In this document: positions 1 through 7,420 of the stretch, piece after piece
Numbering within the stretch: position 1 is the first letter of the stretch
Layout of the letters: every line of letters begins with the position of its first letter
Source: Bacteroidales bacterium
GTDB taxonomy: Bacteria > Bacteroidota > Bacteroidia > Bacteroidales > UBA932
Reading direction: 5' to 3'
Length of the DNA stretch: 16,266 nt
Assembly (NCBI GenBank): GCA_017617475.1
Contig: JAFZWC010000039.1
Location: forward strand, 1 to 16,266
Made by a program: the position numbers and the translations under genes
Notes under the pieces: model-generated
The model's input: the letters and a program-made list of their open reading frames with translations, nothing else
Told to the model about the DNA's origin: nothing
The model's database searches: none

Positions 1-429
1 AAAGATGTAGCCAATCTGGGCTACGCCGGTGAGATCGTAAAGGTAAAGGCCGGTTATGCCATGAACTATCTGGTGCCCCAGGGCTTTGCCACCGTGGCCA
101 CCGAGTCCGTGAAGAAGCAGCACGCCGAGACTCTTCGTCAGCGCGCCCACAAAGAGGCCAAGCTGGTTGCCGATGCCGAGGCTCTCGCTACCACCATCAA
201 CGCCCAGACCGTCGAGGTCAAGGTGAAAGTTTCCGAGAGCGGCAAGCTCTACGGCAGCGTCACCACCATGGACCTGGCCGAGGCTCTGAACGCCAAGGGT
301 CTGAACATTGACAAGAAGGACATCACCATCCTCGCCGGTGAGGTGAAGGAAGTGGGTGAGTATGAGGCCGCTGTAAAGATTTACAAGGCCATCAAAGGAA
401 CCTTCAAGTTTAATGTTGTTGCCGAGTAA
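1..429 (+). CDS. rplI: 50S ribosomal protein L9 (5' end cut by window edge)
   Basis: This gene encodes ribosomal protein L9, a two-domain protein of the large subunit that binds 23S rRNA. The reading frame is open from base 1 and starts in the window with KDVANLGYAGEIVKVKAGYA, which matches the L9 N-terminal domain (family pattern DVANLGxxGdiVxVKxGYaRNyLiPqG). The ATG at 61 is internal, so it should not be taken as the start; about six residues are missing off the left edge. A charged central helix (roughly residues 40-65 of the visible part) is followed by the C-terminal domain with KLYGSVTTMDLAEAL and DKKDITI. The visible 142 residues plus the missing start give the usual length of about 148. 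Usual partners rpsF and rpsR would lie to the left. It converges on the sialidase gene over a shared hairpin. Confidence 0.97.
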   Translation, partial: KDVANLGYAGEIVKVKAGYAMNYLVPQGFATVATESVKKQHAETLRQRAHKEAKLVADAEALATTINAQTVEVKVKVSESGKLYGSVTTMDLAEALNAKGLNIDKKDITILAGEVKEVGEYEAAVKIYKAIKGTFKFNVVAE

Positions 430-451
430 TTCGCTTAGCAATCAAACCATT

Positions 452-483
452 AAAAAGACCGACTCTTCCGAGCCGGTCTTTTT
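452..483. terminator. Bidirectional hairpin terminator between rplI and the sialidase gene
   Basis: Two 14-nt arms (452-465 and 470-483) around a TTCC loop pair with one exception, and are flanked by A and T runs so each strand ends in a U tract. At the odd position (462 against 473) the plus-strand RNA has an A-C mismatch, while the minus-strand RNA has a G-U wobble, so the hairpin should be better for the sialidase operon than for rplI. Confidence 0.85.
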
Positions 484-486
484 GTT

Positions 487-1866
487 TTATTTGATATCGC
501 TGAGCTTTACCGCCTGGAAGGTCATGTGGGCCTGGGAGCTCTCGTAGAGGATGCCCACCGTTTCCCGGTCAATCATGGTGAGGCAGGAATAGCCCCAGCC
601 TATGCCCTCGTCCAGCAGGATTTGCCGCGTCCAGGTATAGCCGCCGTCCAGGCTCATCTTGATGGTGATGTTCTTACGCTCCTTCTTGTCGGCCGGATTG
701 GAGAACAGGAGGATGTCCTTCCACAGGCTGTTCTGCTTGGCCGGAACGGAGATGAGGCTGGCCATGCACACCGGCTCCACCAGTTTGGCGTCGGAATAAT
801 GCTTCTTCCAGGTGATGCCCATGTCGTTGGTGGTGTATACTGCGCGGCCGGTCTTGCGGTTGTCACGCATGTTAAGCATCAGGATGCCCGGCTCCAGTTC
901 CACCACCTGGCTCTCGGTGGTATTGCTCTTGGCGGGGTTATGGAAATGCCATGTGGCGCCCCTGTCCCAGGAATACATGATACCGGCCGAAGGAATGCGG
1001 TCCGGCTCAGGTCCCTGGAACTGGAAGGGAACCACCAGGGTGCCGTTGGCCATGGTAATGCCGCGGCCGGGGCCCTGGAAGGTAAAGTTCCAGTCTTCCT
1101 GCTTCACCTGTCTGGTAATGCTCACGGGCTCGCTCCAGGTGAGGCCGTCATCGGTGGAACGGCTCATCATGAGCTGCGGGGTGGTTTCCGGTTCAAAACC
1201 GCTTCCGGCGGCAAACCAGGCGTGTTTTCCGGCCGGAATGCCATGCGCCCAGGCGGCGAAGAGCAGAAGGTCTCCGCTTACCTCGTCAACCAGGATGCAA
1301 GGGTCTCCGATTCCGTTTTCATCATTGGGCTTCCCGCCCCATTCTCCCATGTCCATGGCCGTAATCATCGGCCCCCAGGTGAGGCCTCCGTCCGTGGAAC
1401 GGCTTATGCCGATGTCAATGTCTTCCTGGAGGTCGAAGGAACTGTTGTGCCGGATGTCGTAGGTAGCAACCAGCGTTCCCTTCTTGGTGGTCACCAGGCC
1501 CGGGATGCGGTAGGCCTTGACGCCGTCGTCCCCTTCCGAGCGTACCCGGCGGGCCAGGCGGTGCTCCAGGGCTCCGGTCTCCTCAATGGTGAACCCGCTG
1601 GCTCTCACCAGAATGAGGAAGGGCCTGGACAGGTCACGGATTCCCTCCGACTTGATGTTCACATAGAGGAAGCCCCCTTCCACATAGTAATTGTACAGGC
1701 AATCCCGGGGGATTCCGCTCACGGAAACCTTCCAGTTTGGGGAGGCGCCAGTGGGCACGATCACTTGTGCTACGGCTACGTCCTGGCCCGTAACTACGGG
1801 CACCTGCAGGTGATGCAGATGAATCACGGAGGCCATGAGCATGGCCAGAAGGGAAGACAGTATCAT
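487..1866 (-). CDS. Exo-alpha-sialidase (GH33 neuraminidase)
   Basis: The product hydrolyses terminal alpha-linked sialic acids from glycoconjugates. The complete GH33 site can be read: YRIPG with Arg120, Asp145 (25 residues later, as in known sialidases), Glu318 in TTESQVVEL, Arg334 sixteen residues on, Arg397 as the likely third triad arginine, and nucleophile Tyr426 in GWGYSCL. Five Asp boxes (S/TxDxGxTW) lie at 157-164, 237-244, 299-306, 346-353 and 405-412, giving a six-bladed propeller. Residues of about 20-95 resemble the short beta-sandwich that precedes many Bacteroidota sialidases. The N-terminus (MILSSLLAMLMASVI) is hydrophobic but has no Lys or Arg, so the signal peptide is atypical; no other ATG fits, because an in-frame stop lies a few codons upstream. 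It is the last gene of the operon, 2 nt after the M64 stop. No sialic acid catabolic genes are visible nearby. Confidence 0.95.
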   Translation of the reverse strand: MILSSLLAMLMASVIHLHHLQVPVVTGQDVAVAQVIVPTGASPNWKVSVSGIPRDCLYNYYVEGGFLYVNIKSEGIRDLSRPFLILVRASGFTIEETGALEHRLARRVRSEGDDGVKAYRIPGLVTTKKGTLVATYDIRHNSSFDLQEDIDIGISRSTDGGLTWGPMITAMDMGEWGGKPNDENGIGDPCILVDEVSGDLLLFAAWAHGIPAGKHAWFAAGSGFEPETTPQLMMSRSTDDGLTWSEPVSITRQVKQEDWNFTFQGPGRGITMANGTLVVPFQFQGPEPDRIPSAGIMYSWDRGATWHFHNPAKSNTTESQVVELEPGILMLNMRDNRKTGRAVYTTNDMGITWKKHYSDAKLVEPVCMASLISVPAKQNSLWKDILLFSNPADKKERKNITIKMSLDGGYTWTRQILLDEGIGWGYSCLTMIDRETVGILYESSQAHMTFQAVKLSDIK

Positions 1867-1868
1867 AA

Positions 1869-3200
1869 TTATTCCGTATAATAATCAATCATTCTTATGA
1901 TGGCGCGGGTGCACACGGGGCAGAAAACTTCGCACTCGTTAATCTTCATGCGACATTCCTGCACGGGCCGGTACACGCCCTTGGACTGGTAACCGCCACC
2001 CTCAAAAACGCCAACCTTCAGGCTCAGAAGGTCTTTCTGCTCCTGGGTGAATGTTCTCCACCTGCGGCGCACGTCCTCTTTCTCCAGCTCGTCCACCGGC
2101 GTGGGAACGGGCGTTCCGGCCGGAAGCATATCGGCCCATTTGCTCTGGAAATCCACCAGGGTGGTGAGGTTGGGTTCCCAGGGCTCGGTGTCGGCGGGGT
2201 ACTGTGACTCGAACTGGTCGTCGTAGAAATACTCGTCGCCCAGGCCGCCGAAGGCATGGCCGAATTCATGCACCAGCACCGGCACAAACGTGGCGTGGTC
2301 GCTGTCCATGATGGTTACGCTGTTGTAGATGCCCCCGCCGCCGTAAATGTCCGTATTCACCAGCACAATCACATGTTCGAAGGGCACGCAACCTATGAGC
2401 TGGTACAGGCGCCAGATGGAAGAGGTGGTAAGATAGCGGTCAGAGTAGAAGGTATCGTAATGGGCCGATACGGCCGTGTCCTTCCAGTCTCCCTTTCGCG
2501 GTACGCTGACGCCGCTCTGGGCCGACGGGGCAAAAACCGCCCGCACGTTGAAGTCCTTCTGCCGGGAGGCGAAGGGCTCGTGCGAGAAGAGGGCGTCGGC
2601 TGCCCGATGGGCGTCGTGAACGAATTTGGCACTGTCGGCCCGGGCATACCCTTCGGAAACGATGACGATGTCTATGCTCTTTTCCACCGGGCCGCCCTGA
2701 TGCACCAGGATGCCCTGTCCGTTATCCGGAACGGGGCGGATGAGGATGTCGGCCGGATTCAACGGATGCCGGATTCTTCCGGAAACCTTTCCATGCGTGT
2801 CCAGCAGCGTCACCTCTATCTCTACAGGTTTGCGCGGGAAGGGCACCTGGAAGCTGTTCTCGAAGGCCCTTTGCACCCGGGTGGCTTCCTCCGTCACCGT
2901 CCATTCCTGGAACAGGGAGGAGAAACTGTTGGCATACAGGCAGGCGCCCGTTTCGGGATCATACACTCGGATTTGTCCGTTTCCCTGCAGGAGAGGCTCT
3001 TCCAGATGATGCCTCCGACCAGCCCAGACGGGCGATTTGTGGGCCTGCCGGAGATAGATGCTCTGATGCGAGGCATCTCCGGAAAAGGCATAGTCCAGCC
3101 GGAGGGTAGAATCGGCAAAATGCTCCGAAAAGGCATCCTGAGCCCTCAGGGAACCCAGGGAGAGAAGGCCGACGGCCAGGCTCAGCAGCAGTTTTCTCAT
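1869..3200 (-). CDS. Secreted M64 family zinc metallopeptidase (IgA peptidase family)
   Basis: This 443-residue protein is predicted to be exported and to cleave protein substrates outside the cytoplasm. It has a clear Sec signal peptide (MRKLLLSLAVGLLSLGSLRA, cleavage near residue 20) and no lipobox. Residues of about 22-165 fit the beta-rich N-terminal domain common in Bacteroidota members; from about 172 (KSIDIVIVSEGY) the M64 peptidase domain follows. The zinc motif HEFGHAFGGLGDEY starts at His311: His311 and His315 are ligands, Glu312 the catalytic base, and Asp322 the probable third ligand. A Cys-rich tail (CRMKINECEVFCPVC) may form disulfides. The family founder is the Clostridium ramosum IgA peptidase, but most members are untested, so IgA as substrate here is inference. 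Its ATG overlaps the kinase stop codon as ATGA, which supports translational coupling. Confidence 0.88.
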   Translation of the reverse strand: MRKLLLSLAVGLLSLGSLRAQDAFSEHFADSTLRLDYAFSGDASHQSIYLRQAHKSPVWAGRRHHLEEPLLQGNGQIRVYDPETGACLYANSFSSLFQEWTVTEEATRVQRAFENSFQVPFPRKPVEIEVTLLDTHGKVSGRIRHPLNPADILIRPVPDNGQGILVHQGGPVEKSIDIVIVSEGYARADSAKFVHDAHRAADALFSHEPFASRQKDFNVRAVFAPSAQSGVSVPRKGDWKDTAVSAHYDTFYSDRYLTTSSIWRLYQLIGCVPFEHVIVLVNTDIYGGGGIYNSVTIMDSDHATFVPVLVHEFGHAFGGLGDEYFYDDQFESQYPADTEPWEPNLTTLVDFQSKWADMLPAGTPVPTPVDELEKEDVRRRWRTFTQEQKDLLSLKVGVFEGGGYQSKGVYRPVQECRMKINECEVFCPVCTRAIIRMIDYYTE

Positions 3201-4249
3201 AAGCTGTCAATAAAGGCTTTCATGGCGCCCTGCCTGGCATAGGCGGCATGGAACAGCGCTACCTGGTTGCGGGTGCGCACAAGGTTGTGTTCCGGATACT
3301 GTATCTTGTAATAGGTGTCTCCGTTGATGTAATCGGCAAAGAAGCGGACGGCTTGCATGTAAGGGAACAGGCAGGCGGCATAGGGCAGGTTTTCCTTCTC
3401 GATGGGCGTGAGGAAGGTGGCTCCCTCCAGGTAGCCTTTGGCAAAGGCTTCGAAAATGTCCATCCGGAAATCTACCTTTTCTACGGCAGGGTCGTCCTCG
3501 GCCACTGTATTGGCGGCGGTGCGCAGGAAATCGCCGAAGTCGGAGAAGACGAAGGAAGGCATGAGCGTATCCAAATCAATGACACAGAGGATGTTGCCGT
3601 CCTTGTCGAAGAGCATGTTGTTCACCTTGGTGTCGCAGTGGCAGATGCGCTTGGGAAGCTTTCCTTCGCGGTACAGGCGCTCGGCCTTGCACATTTCTTC
3701 CTCGAAAGGCTGGAGGTCTTTCAGGATGGCCTGCACCTCGGGTTCGGCCATGCGGCCCGCGGCATCGGCCTGCACGGCTTCCTTCAGCTGGCGGGCGCGG
3801 AGTTCCATGTTGTGGAAGTCCGGGATGGTTTCTCCCAGGGTGTCGGGAATATCGGCCAGAGAGGCCTCAAAGGCGCCGAAGGCTTTGCCGGCGTAGTAGG
3901 AGTACTCCGGATTCACCATGTCGTAGGTATAGGCGTCCCTTATGAAGACGGATACGCGCCAGTGGGTTTCGCCGTCGGTCCAGTAGGTTTTTCCCGTGGC
4001 CTTGCAGGGCAGGAAGGTAAGCGTGAGCCCGCCTTTCTGCCTGATATGAGCCGTAGCGCACTCTATGTTGTGCTGCAACAGCTCCACATCTTTGAAAATG
4101 GCGGTGTTGATGCGCTGGAGCACGTAGTCGTCGGCCCCGTCCGTATATACGCGGAAGGTGTCGTTGATGAGGCCGTTGCCCAGGGGCTTTACATCCAGGA
4201 TGTTTCCCTGGATGGCAAATTCGGAAGCAATCAGTTTAGGGTCTTTCAT
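3197..4249 (-). CDS. NahK-like N-acetylhexosamine 1-kinase (APH-fold phosphotransferase)
   Basis: This cytoplasmic kinase probably phosphorylates GlcNAc or GalNAc at C1, feeding the UDP-sugar or catabolic pool. The fold is that of the aminoglycoside phosphotransferase superfamily, with the catalytic loop HCDTKVNN at 204-211 (Asp206 the catalytic base) and the metal-binding IDLDTLMP and DFGD at 224-240. From memory, the N-terminus (PLGNGLINDTFRV, YVLQRINTAIF) and the C-terminus (RFFADYINGD, YPEHNLVRTR) follow Bifidobacterium NahK closely and not antibiotic kinases. At 350 residues it is the usual NahK length. No signal peptide is seen, as expected for an enzyme using ATP. It starts 3 nt after the GH109 stop and overlaps the M64 start by 4 nt. 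Related Bacteroidota genes have sometimes been labelled mucin desulfatase, for which I see no basis here. Sugar specificity is not readable from sequence. Confidence 0.85.
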   Translation of the reverse strand: MKDPKLIASEFAIQGNILDVKPLGNGLINDTFRVYTDGADDYVLQRINTAIFKDVELLQHNIECATAHIRQKGGLTLTFLPCKATGKTYWTDGETHWRVSVFIRDAYTYDMVNPEYSYYAGKAFGAFEASLADIPDTLGETIPDFHNMELRARQLKEAVQADAAGRMAEPEVQAILKDLQPFEEEMCKAERLYREGKLPKRICHCDTKVNNMLFDKDGNILCVIDLDTLMPSFVFSDFGDFLRTAANTVAEDDPAVEKVDFRMDIFEAFAKGYLEGATFLTPIEKENLPYAACLFPYMQAVRFFADYINGDTYYKIQYPEHNLVRTRNQVALFHAAYARQGAMKAFIDSL

Positions 4250-4252
4250 GGT

Positions 4253-5629
4253 TTATTTGGCAAAGGCGTAGGAGAATCCGTTCACTTTGTTCCAGCCGCC
4301 GCGGGTGAAATCCGGAACGGCCACCGGGGCGCATCCGTTCTCCAGGGAGATGCGGGAAAGCTCGGTGACGCAGCACCATTCGGCCAGGTCGTACACGTCC
4401 ATATCCAGCGGCAGGCCGTTGTTCAGGCAGTAGACCAGGCGGTAGTCCATGATGAAGTCCATGCCGCCGTGGCCGCCCACTTCCTTGGCCGTAGCCACCA
4501 GTTCGGGGGTCAGGATGGGGTTCTGATACTGGGCCATAAGCTCGGCCAGGGCTTCTCCGCGGTAGGTTTTCTCTCCTTCCAGGTTCTGATAATCCACTTT
4601 TTCCGCGCCCTCGTTCCTAAGGCAGATGCCCTGGATGGGATATTTTTCGGCATAACCATCCGTGCCCACCAGCTGGTACATGCGGTTGTACGGGCGGGGA
4701 GTCATTACGTCGTGCTCTATGAGAACCGTCTTGCCCTTCTGGGTGCGGAGCATGGTCATGGTAACGTCACCGTGGGCGAAAGGCTTGTCTTCCATGCCGG
4801 CCGCCTTGGCGTGCTTGGGACCGTTGAACGGGTCCGTATCCATGGCCACCAGGGTGGTGAGGCGGTCACCGCGGTGAATGTTGAGGGCCTGGCACACCGG
4901 GCCGAAGCCGTGGGTGGGATAGAGGTCTCCTCTGTGCTTGCTGTTGAAATCCAGGCGCCAGTTGTTCCAATACTCCTTCCAGAACGGGTCCAGATTGTGG
5001 TTGTAGGCACCCTCGGCGTGGATAATCTCGCCGAAGACACCCTGCTGCGCCATGGTAAGGGCGGTGAGCTCGAAGAAATCGTAGCAGCAGTTCTCCAGGA
5101 TCATGCAGTGCTTGCGCGTGCGCTCGGAGGTGTTTACAAGGTCCCAGCAGGCCTGAAGGGTTTCGGCCGACGGCACCTCGATGGCCACGTGCTTTCCATG
5201 CTCCATGGCATACAGCGCCACCGGCACATGATGGATCCAGTCCGTGCAGATGTACACCAGATCTACCGCCGGGTCTTCGCAGAGGGCCTTGTAGGACTCC
5301 TCCTCACCGGCATACAGATTGGCTTGCAGGCCCTTGTCCTGCAAATACTTCAGGCTGGCCTGGGCGCGGTCTTCCAGAAGGTCGCACACCGCCGCCACAT
5401 GGCATCCGGGCACAAAGCTCAGGCGCTCCACGGCGTCGGAGCCGCGCATGCCCAGGCCCACTACGCCTATGCCTACATCGGCAATGGGGTCGGCCGCAAA
5501 CTGAATCATGTCCTGCTGGCCGGCCGGCCGCTCCGGCACCGGCAGTTCAATAACGCCGCCCGTCTTCTGGCCGCCGCACGCCGCCAGAACCAGGACCGCT
5601 GCACAAAGGGAAAGGAGTTTCTGTGTCAT
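4253..5629 (-). CDS. GH109 alpha-N-acetylgalactosaminidase-like lipoprotein (Gfo/Idh/MocA fold)
   Basis: GH109 enzymes remove terminal alpha-GalNAc (blood group A, Tn antigen) by an NAD-dependent redox mechanism. This 458-residue protein has a Rossmann domain with GLGMRG at 58-63 and CTDWIHH at 128-134, then EVP at 151-153. The GH109-type block HRGDLYPTHGFGPV carries Tyr237 and His240, with the same spacing as the catalytic Tyr and His of the Elizabethkingia enzyme, and GGHGGMDFIM lies further on; these blocks separate it from ordinary sugar dehydrogenases. The N-terminus is a lipoprotein signal (MTQKLLSLCAAVLVLAAC, lipid on Cys18) with no twin arginine. The stretch after the cysteine (GGQKTGG) lacks the acidic surface-export signal, which hints at a periplasmic location. 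It is the first gene of the operon, behind a good promoter. Activity on GalNAc is a family-based prediction. Confidence 0.88.
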   Translation of the reverse strand: MTQKLLSLCAAVLVLAACGGQKTGGVIELPVPERPAGQQDMIQFAADPIADVGIGVVGLGMRGSDAVERLSFVPGCHVAAVCDLLEDRAQASLKYLQDKGLQANLYAGEEESYKALCEDPAVDLVYICTDWIHHVPVALYAMEHGKHVAIEVPSAETLQACWDLVNTSERTRKHCMILENCCYDFFELTALTMAQQGVFGEIIHAEGAYNHNLDPFWKEYWNNWRLDFNSKHRGDLYPTHGFGPVCQALNIHRGDRLTTLVAMDTDPFNGPKHAKAAGMEDKPFAHGDVTMTMLRTQKGKTVLIEHDVMTPRPYNRMYQLVGTDGYAEKYPIQGICLRNEGAEKVDYQNLEGEKTYRGEALAELMAQYQNPILTPELVATAKEVGGHGGMDFIMDYRLVYCLNNGLPLDMDVYDLAEWCCVTELSRISLENGCAPVAVPDFTRGGWNKVNGFSYAFAK

Positions 5630-5648
5630 AACAAATGGGTTTACCTTA

Positions 5649-5681
5649 CAAACTTACAAAATAATCACCTCAATAACAAAA
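5649..5681 (-). promoter_or_regulatory. Bacteroidota promoter of the GH109-kinase-M64-sialidase operon
   Basis: On the minus strand TTTTG (5681-5677) and TAAGTTTG (5656-5649) are separated by 20 nt, matching the -33 TTG/TTTG and -7 TAnnTTTG pattern of the main Bacteroidota sigma factor. Transcription should start near 5643, leaving a leader of about 14 nt before the GH109 ATG, with no clear Shine-Dalgarno. The -33 box lies in the T-rich tail of the preceding terminator. Confidence 0.75.
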
Positions 5682-5709
5682 TAACCCTCGGCCCGGGCCG
5701 AGGGTTATT
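5680..5709 (-). terminator. Perfect 30-bp palindromic terminator after the acyl-CoA synthetase gene
   Basis: Bases 5680-5709 form a perfect 30-bp palindrome (AATAACCCTCGGCCC and its complement). On the minus strand it begins 2 nt past the acyl-CoA synthetase stop and is followed by TTGTTATTG, so the U tract is short and interrupted. The central CCCGGG must supply the loop. On the plus strand there is no gene reading into it. Confidence 0.8.
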
Positions 5710-5710
5710 C

Positions 5711-7414
5711 TTATTCTTTGGTGGAGGGCTTTTCGGGCTCGTCTCCGTGGGAATCTTTGTACTTGAAGCGGCGGATCTTCTGGGTGGCCGTCTTCTCGAA
5801 GGGCTCCTTCATGGCGTCTACCTCGCCAATCTTGGAGTTCTTGCCCACGGTCTTGTTCACCCAGTCCATGACAGCCTTCTTGCGGATTTCCAGCTCCTCG
5901 AACCACTTGTCCTCGGTAGCCTGGTCCCAGTCCAGGGCGTTGTCCGTGAACTTCACCAGGGCCACCAGTTTGCCGTCGCGCTCCATCACCAGCGATTCTT
6001 CCACGCCTTCGATGTTGTTGATGACCTGCTCAATCTCTTCCGGATAGATATTCTCGCCGGAAGGGCCCAGGATGGTGTTGTTCAGACGGCCCTTGATGTA
6101 ATAGAGACCGTTCTCGTCCATGGTGGCCACGTCATTGGTATGGAACCAGCCTTCGTCGTCCAGTACCTTGAGCGTGCGCTCGGGGTCTTTGTAGTAGCCC
6201 AGCATCACGTTGTCGCCGCGCACCACAATCTCACCTTCGCCGTTGACGGGATTCACGTTGTCCAGCCGGATGTCCACCTTGTAGGAGGCATAGCCGATGG
6301 ACCCCAGGTGCTTTTTCTTGTCCACCATGACGTTGCACACCAGCGGGGAGGTCTCCGTGAGGCCGTAACCTACGGCATAAGGGAACTTGCAGTCTATGAG
6401 GAACTTCTCCACGGCCGGATCCAGTTTGGCGCCGCCGATGCCGAAGAACGTGAGCTTGCCGCCGAAGGTCTTGACCATGCGCCGGCCGATGAACCAGTGC
6501 AGGATGTGGGGGATGCGCTTGTCGGCCCAGGACAGCACGCGGCTCTTCTGGATGGTGGGCAGGACGCTGTTCTTGACCACCTTCTCAATGATAAGGGGAA
6601 CGGAGCACACGATGGTGGGCTTGACCTCCTTCATGGCCTTGAGGAGAATGGTGGGGGTGGGCGGTTTCTGGAGGGTGTAGCAGCTGGCGCCCACATAGAA
6701 GGAGTAGAGGGTGGACATGCCCATTTCGTAGGCGTGCGCAGCCGGCAGGATGCTCAGAAAACGGTCGGTCTTGAAGGCCGGCTTGGCTTTAAAGGCCGAT
6801 GCCAGGTTGCTGGAGAGGTTTCTGTGGCTGAGCATCACGCCCTTGGCCTTTCCGGTGGTGCCGGAGGTGTAGATGATGCAGGCGAGGTCGTCGGGCTGCG
6901 GGTCCTTGACCCAGCCGTTGCACTTGAAGTCTTCCTTTTCCTTTTTCAGGAATTCGAAGGTCTCTATGTCGATGATGAGGGTGAGCTTCTGCTTGCATTC
7001 TTCGCTGAGCTTGGGCATCATGCGCTGCGAGATGAAGATTACCTTGGATTCCGAGTGGTTGAGGATGTTGGTGAGTTCCGTCTCCGAGCTGTCGGGGAGG
7101 ACGGGAACGGCCACGCGTCCGAAGGCGACGGCGCTGAAGTAGGCCACAACCCAGTTGGGCATGTTCTGGGAGAAGATGGCCACGCGGTCTCCATGCTTGA
7201 TGCCGAAGCGCGTCATGCGCATGGACAGCTGGTTAACTTTGCGGCGGAATTCCTCGTAAGTGTATTTCTGGCCGCCGTCTACATACTGGAAGGCGACACG
7301 TTTTGCAAAAGTGGTGGTGGCGTAGTCAAAGACCTTGTGAAGGGTGGTGCAGGTATTCTCGCGGTTGCGGTATTTGCGCCAGGCTTTGTACGGGCTCTTG
7401 ATTCTTTTGGCCAT
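5711..7414 (-). CDS. Long-chain fatty acid-CoA ligase (AMP-binding enzyme)
   Basis: The enzyme activates fatty acids with ATP and coenzyme A by way of an acyl-AMP. All the core motifs of the adenylate-forming family can be read in order: YTSGTTGKAKG at 182-192 (phosphate loop), YGLTETSP at 350-357, GWFHTNDVA at 422-430, the hinge block KGRLNNTILGPSGENIYPEE at 441-460, and the C-terminal catalytic Lys546 in TQKIRR. The length of 567 residues is that of the shorter bacterial long-chain ligases. A charged tail (DSHGDEPEKPSTKE) closes the protein, and there is no signal peptide, so it acts in the cytoplasm or at the inner membrane face. It is last in an operon, 6 nt after the acyltransferase gene, which suggests that the two act together in phospholipid or lipid-tail recycling. 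Chain-length preference is not readable from sequence. Confidence 0.93.
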   Translation of the reverse strand: MAKRIKSPYKAWRKYRNRENTCTTLHKVFDYATTTFAKRVAFQYVDGGQKYTYEEFRRKVNQLSMRMTRFGIKHGDRVAIFSQNMPNWVVAYFSAVAFGRVAVPVLPDSSETELTNILNHSESKVIFISQRMMPKLSEECKQKLTLIIDIETFEFLKKEKEDFKCNGWVKDPQPDDLACIIYTSGTTGKAKGVMLSHRNLSSNLASAFKAKPAFKTDRFLSILPAAHAYEMGMSTLYSFYVGASCYTLQKPPTPTILLKAMKEVKPTIVCSVPLIIEKVVKNSVLPTIQKSRVLSWADKRIPHILHWFIGRRMVKTFGGKLTFFGIGGAKLDPAVEKFLIDCKFPYAVGYGLTETSPLVCNVMVDKKKHLGSIGYASYKVDIRLDNVNPVNGEGEIVVRGDNVMLGYYKDPERTLKVLDDEGWFHTNDVATMDENGLYYIKGRLNNTILGPSGENIYPEEIEQVINNIEGVEESLVMERDGKLVALVKFTDNALDWDQATEDKWFEELEIRKKAVMDWVNKTVGKNSKIGEVDAMKEPFEKTATQKIRRFKYKDSHGDEPEKPSTKE

Positions 7415-7420
7415 ATATAA

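Noticed and set aside
3197..4249. Aminoglycoside resistance kinase or mucin desulfatase
   Set aside because: The fold is shared with aminoglycoside kinases, but the N- and C-terminal blocks follow NahK, and no sulfatase motif such as C-x-P-x-R is present.
4253..5629. Ordinary cytoplasmic sugar dehydrogenase of the Gfo/Idh/MocA family
   Set aside because: The YPTHG block, the GGHGGMDF block, the lipoprotein signal and the glycan operon point to GH109 instead.
487..5629. A classical SusC/SusD polysaccharide utilisation locus
   Set aside because: No SusC, SusD or hybrid two-component sensor is in the window, so only the term glycoprotein-degrading operon is justified.
3248..7420. A 1,390-codon open frame on the plus strand, opposite three and more minus-strand genes
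   Set aside because: It runs antisense to the kinase, GH109 and acyl-CoA synthetase, all with full family motifs. Strong codon bias in GC-rich coding DNA leaves few stops in the opposing frame. The translation is low in complexity and matches no family I recognise.
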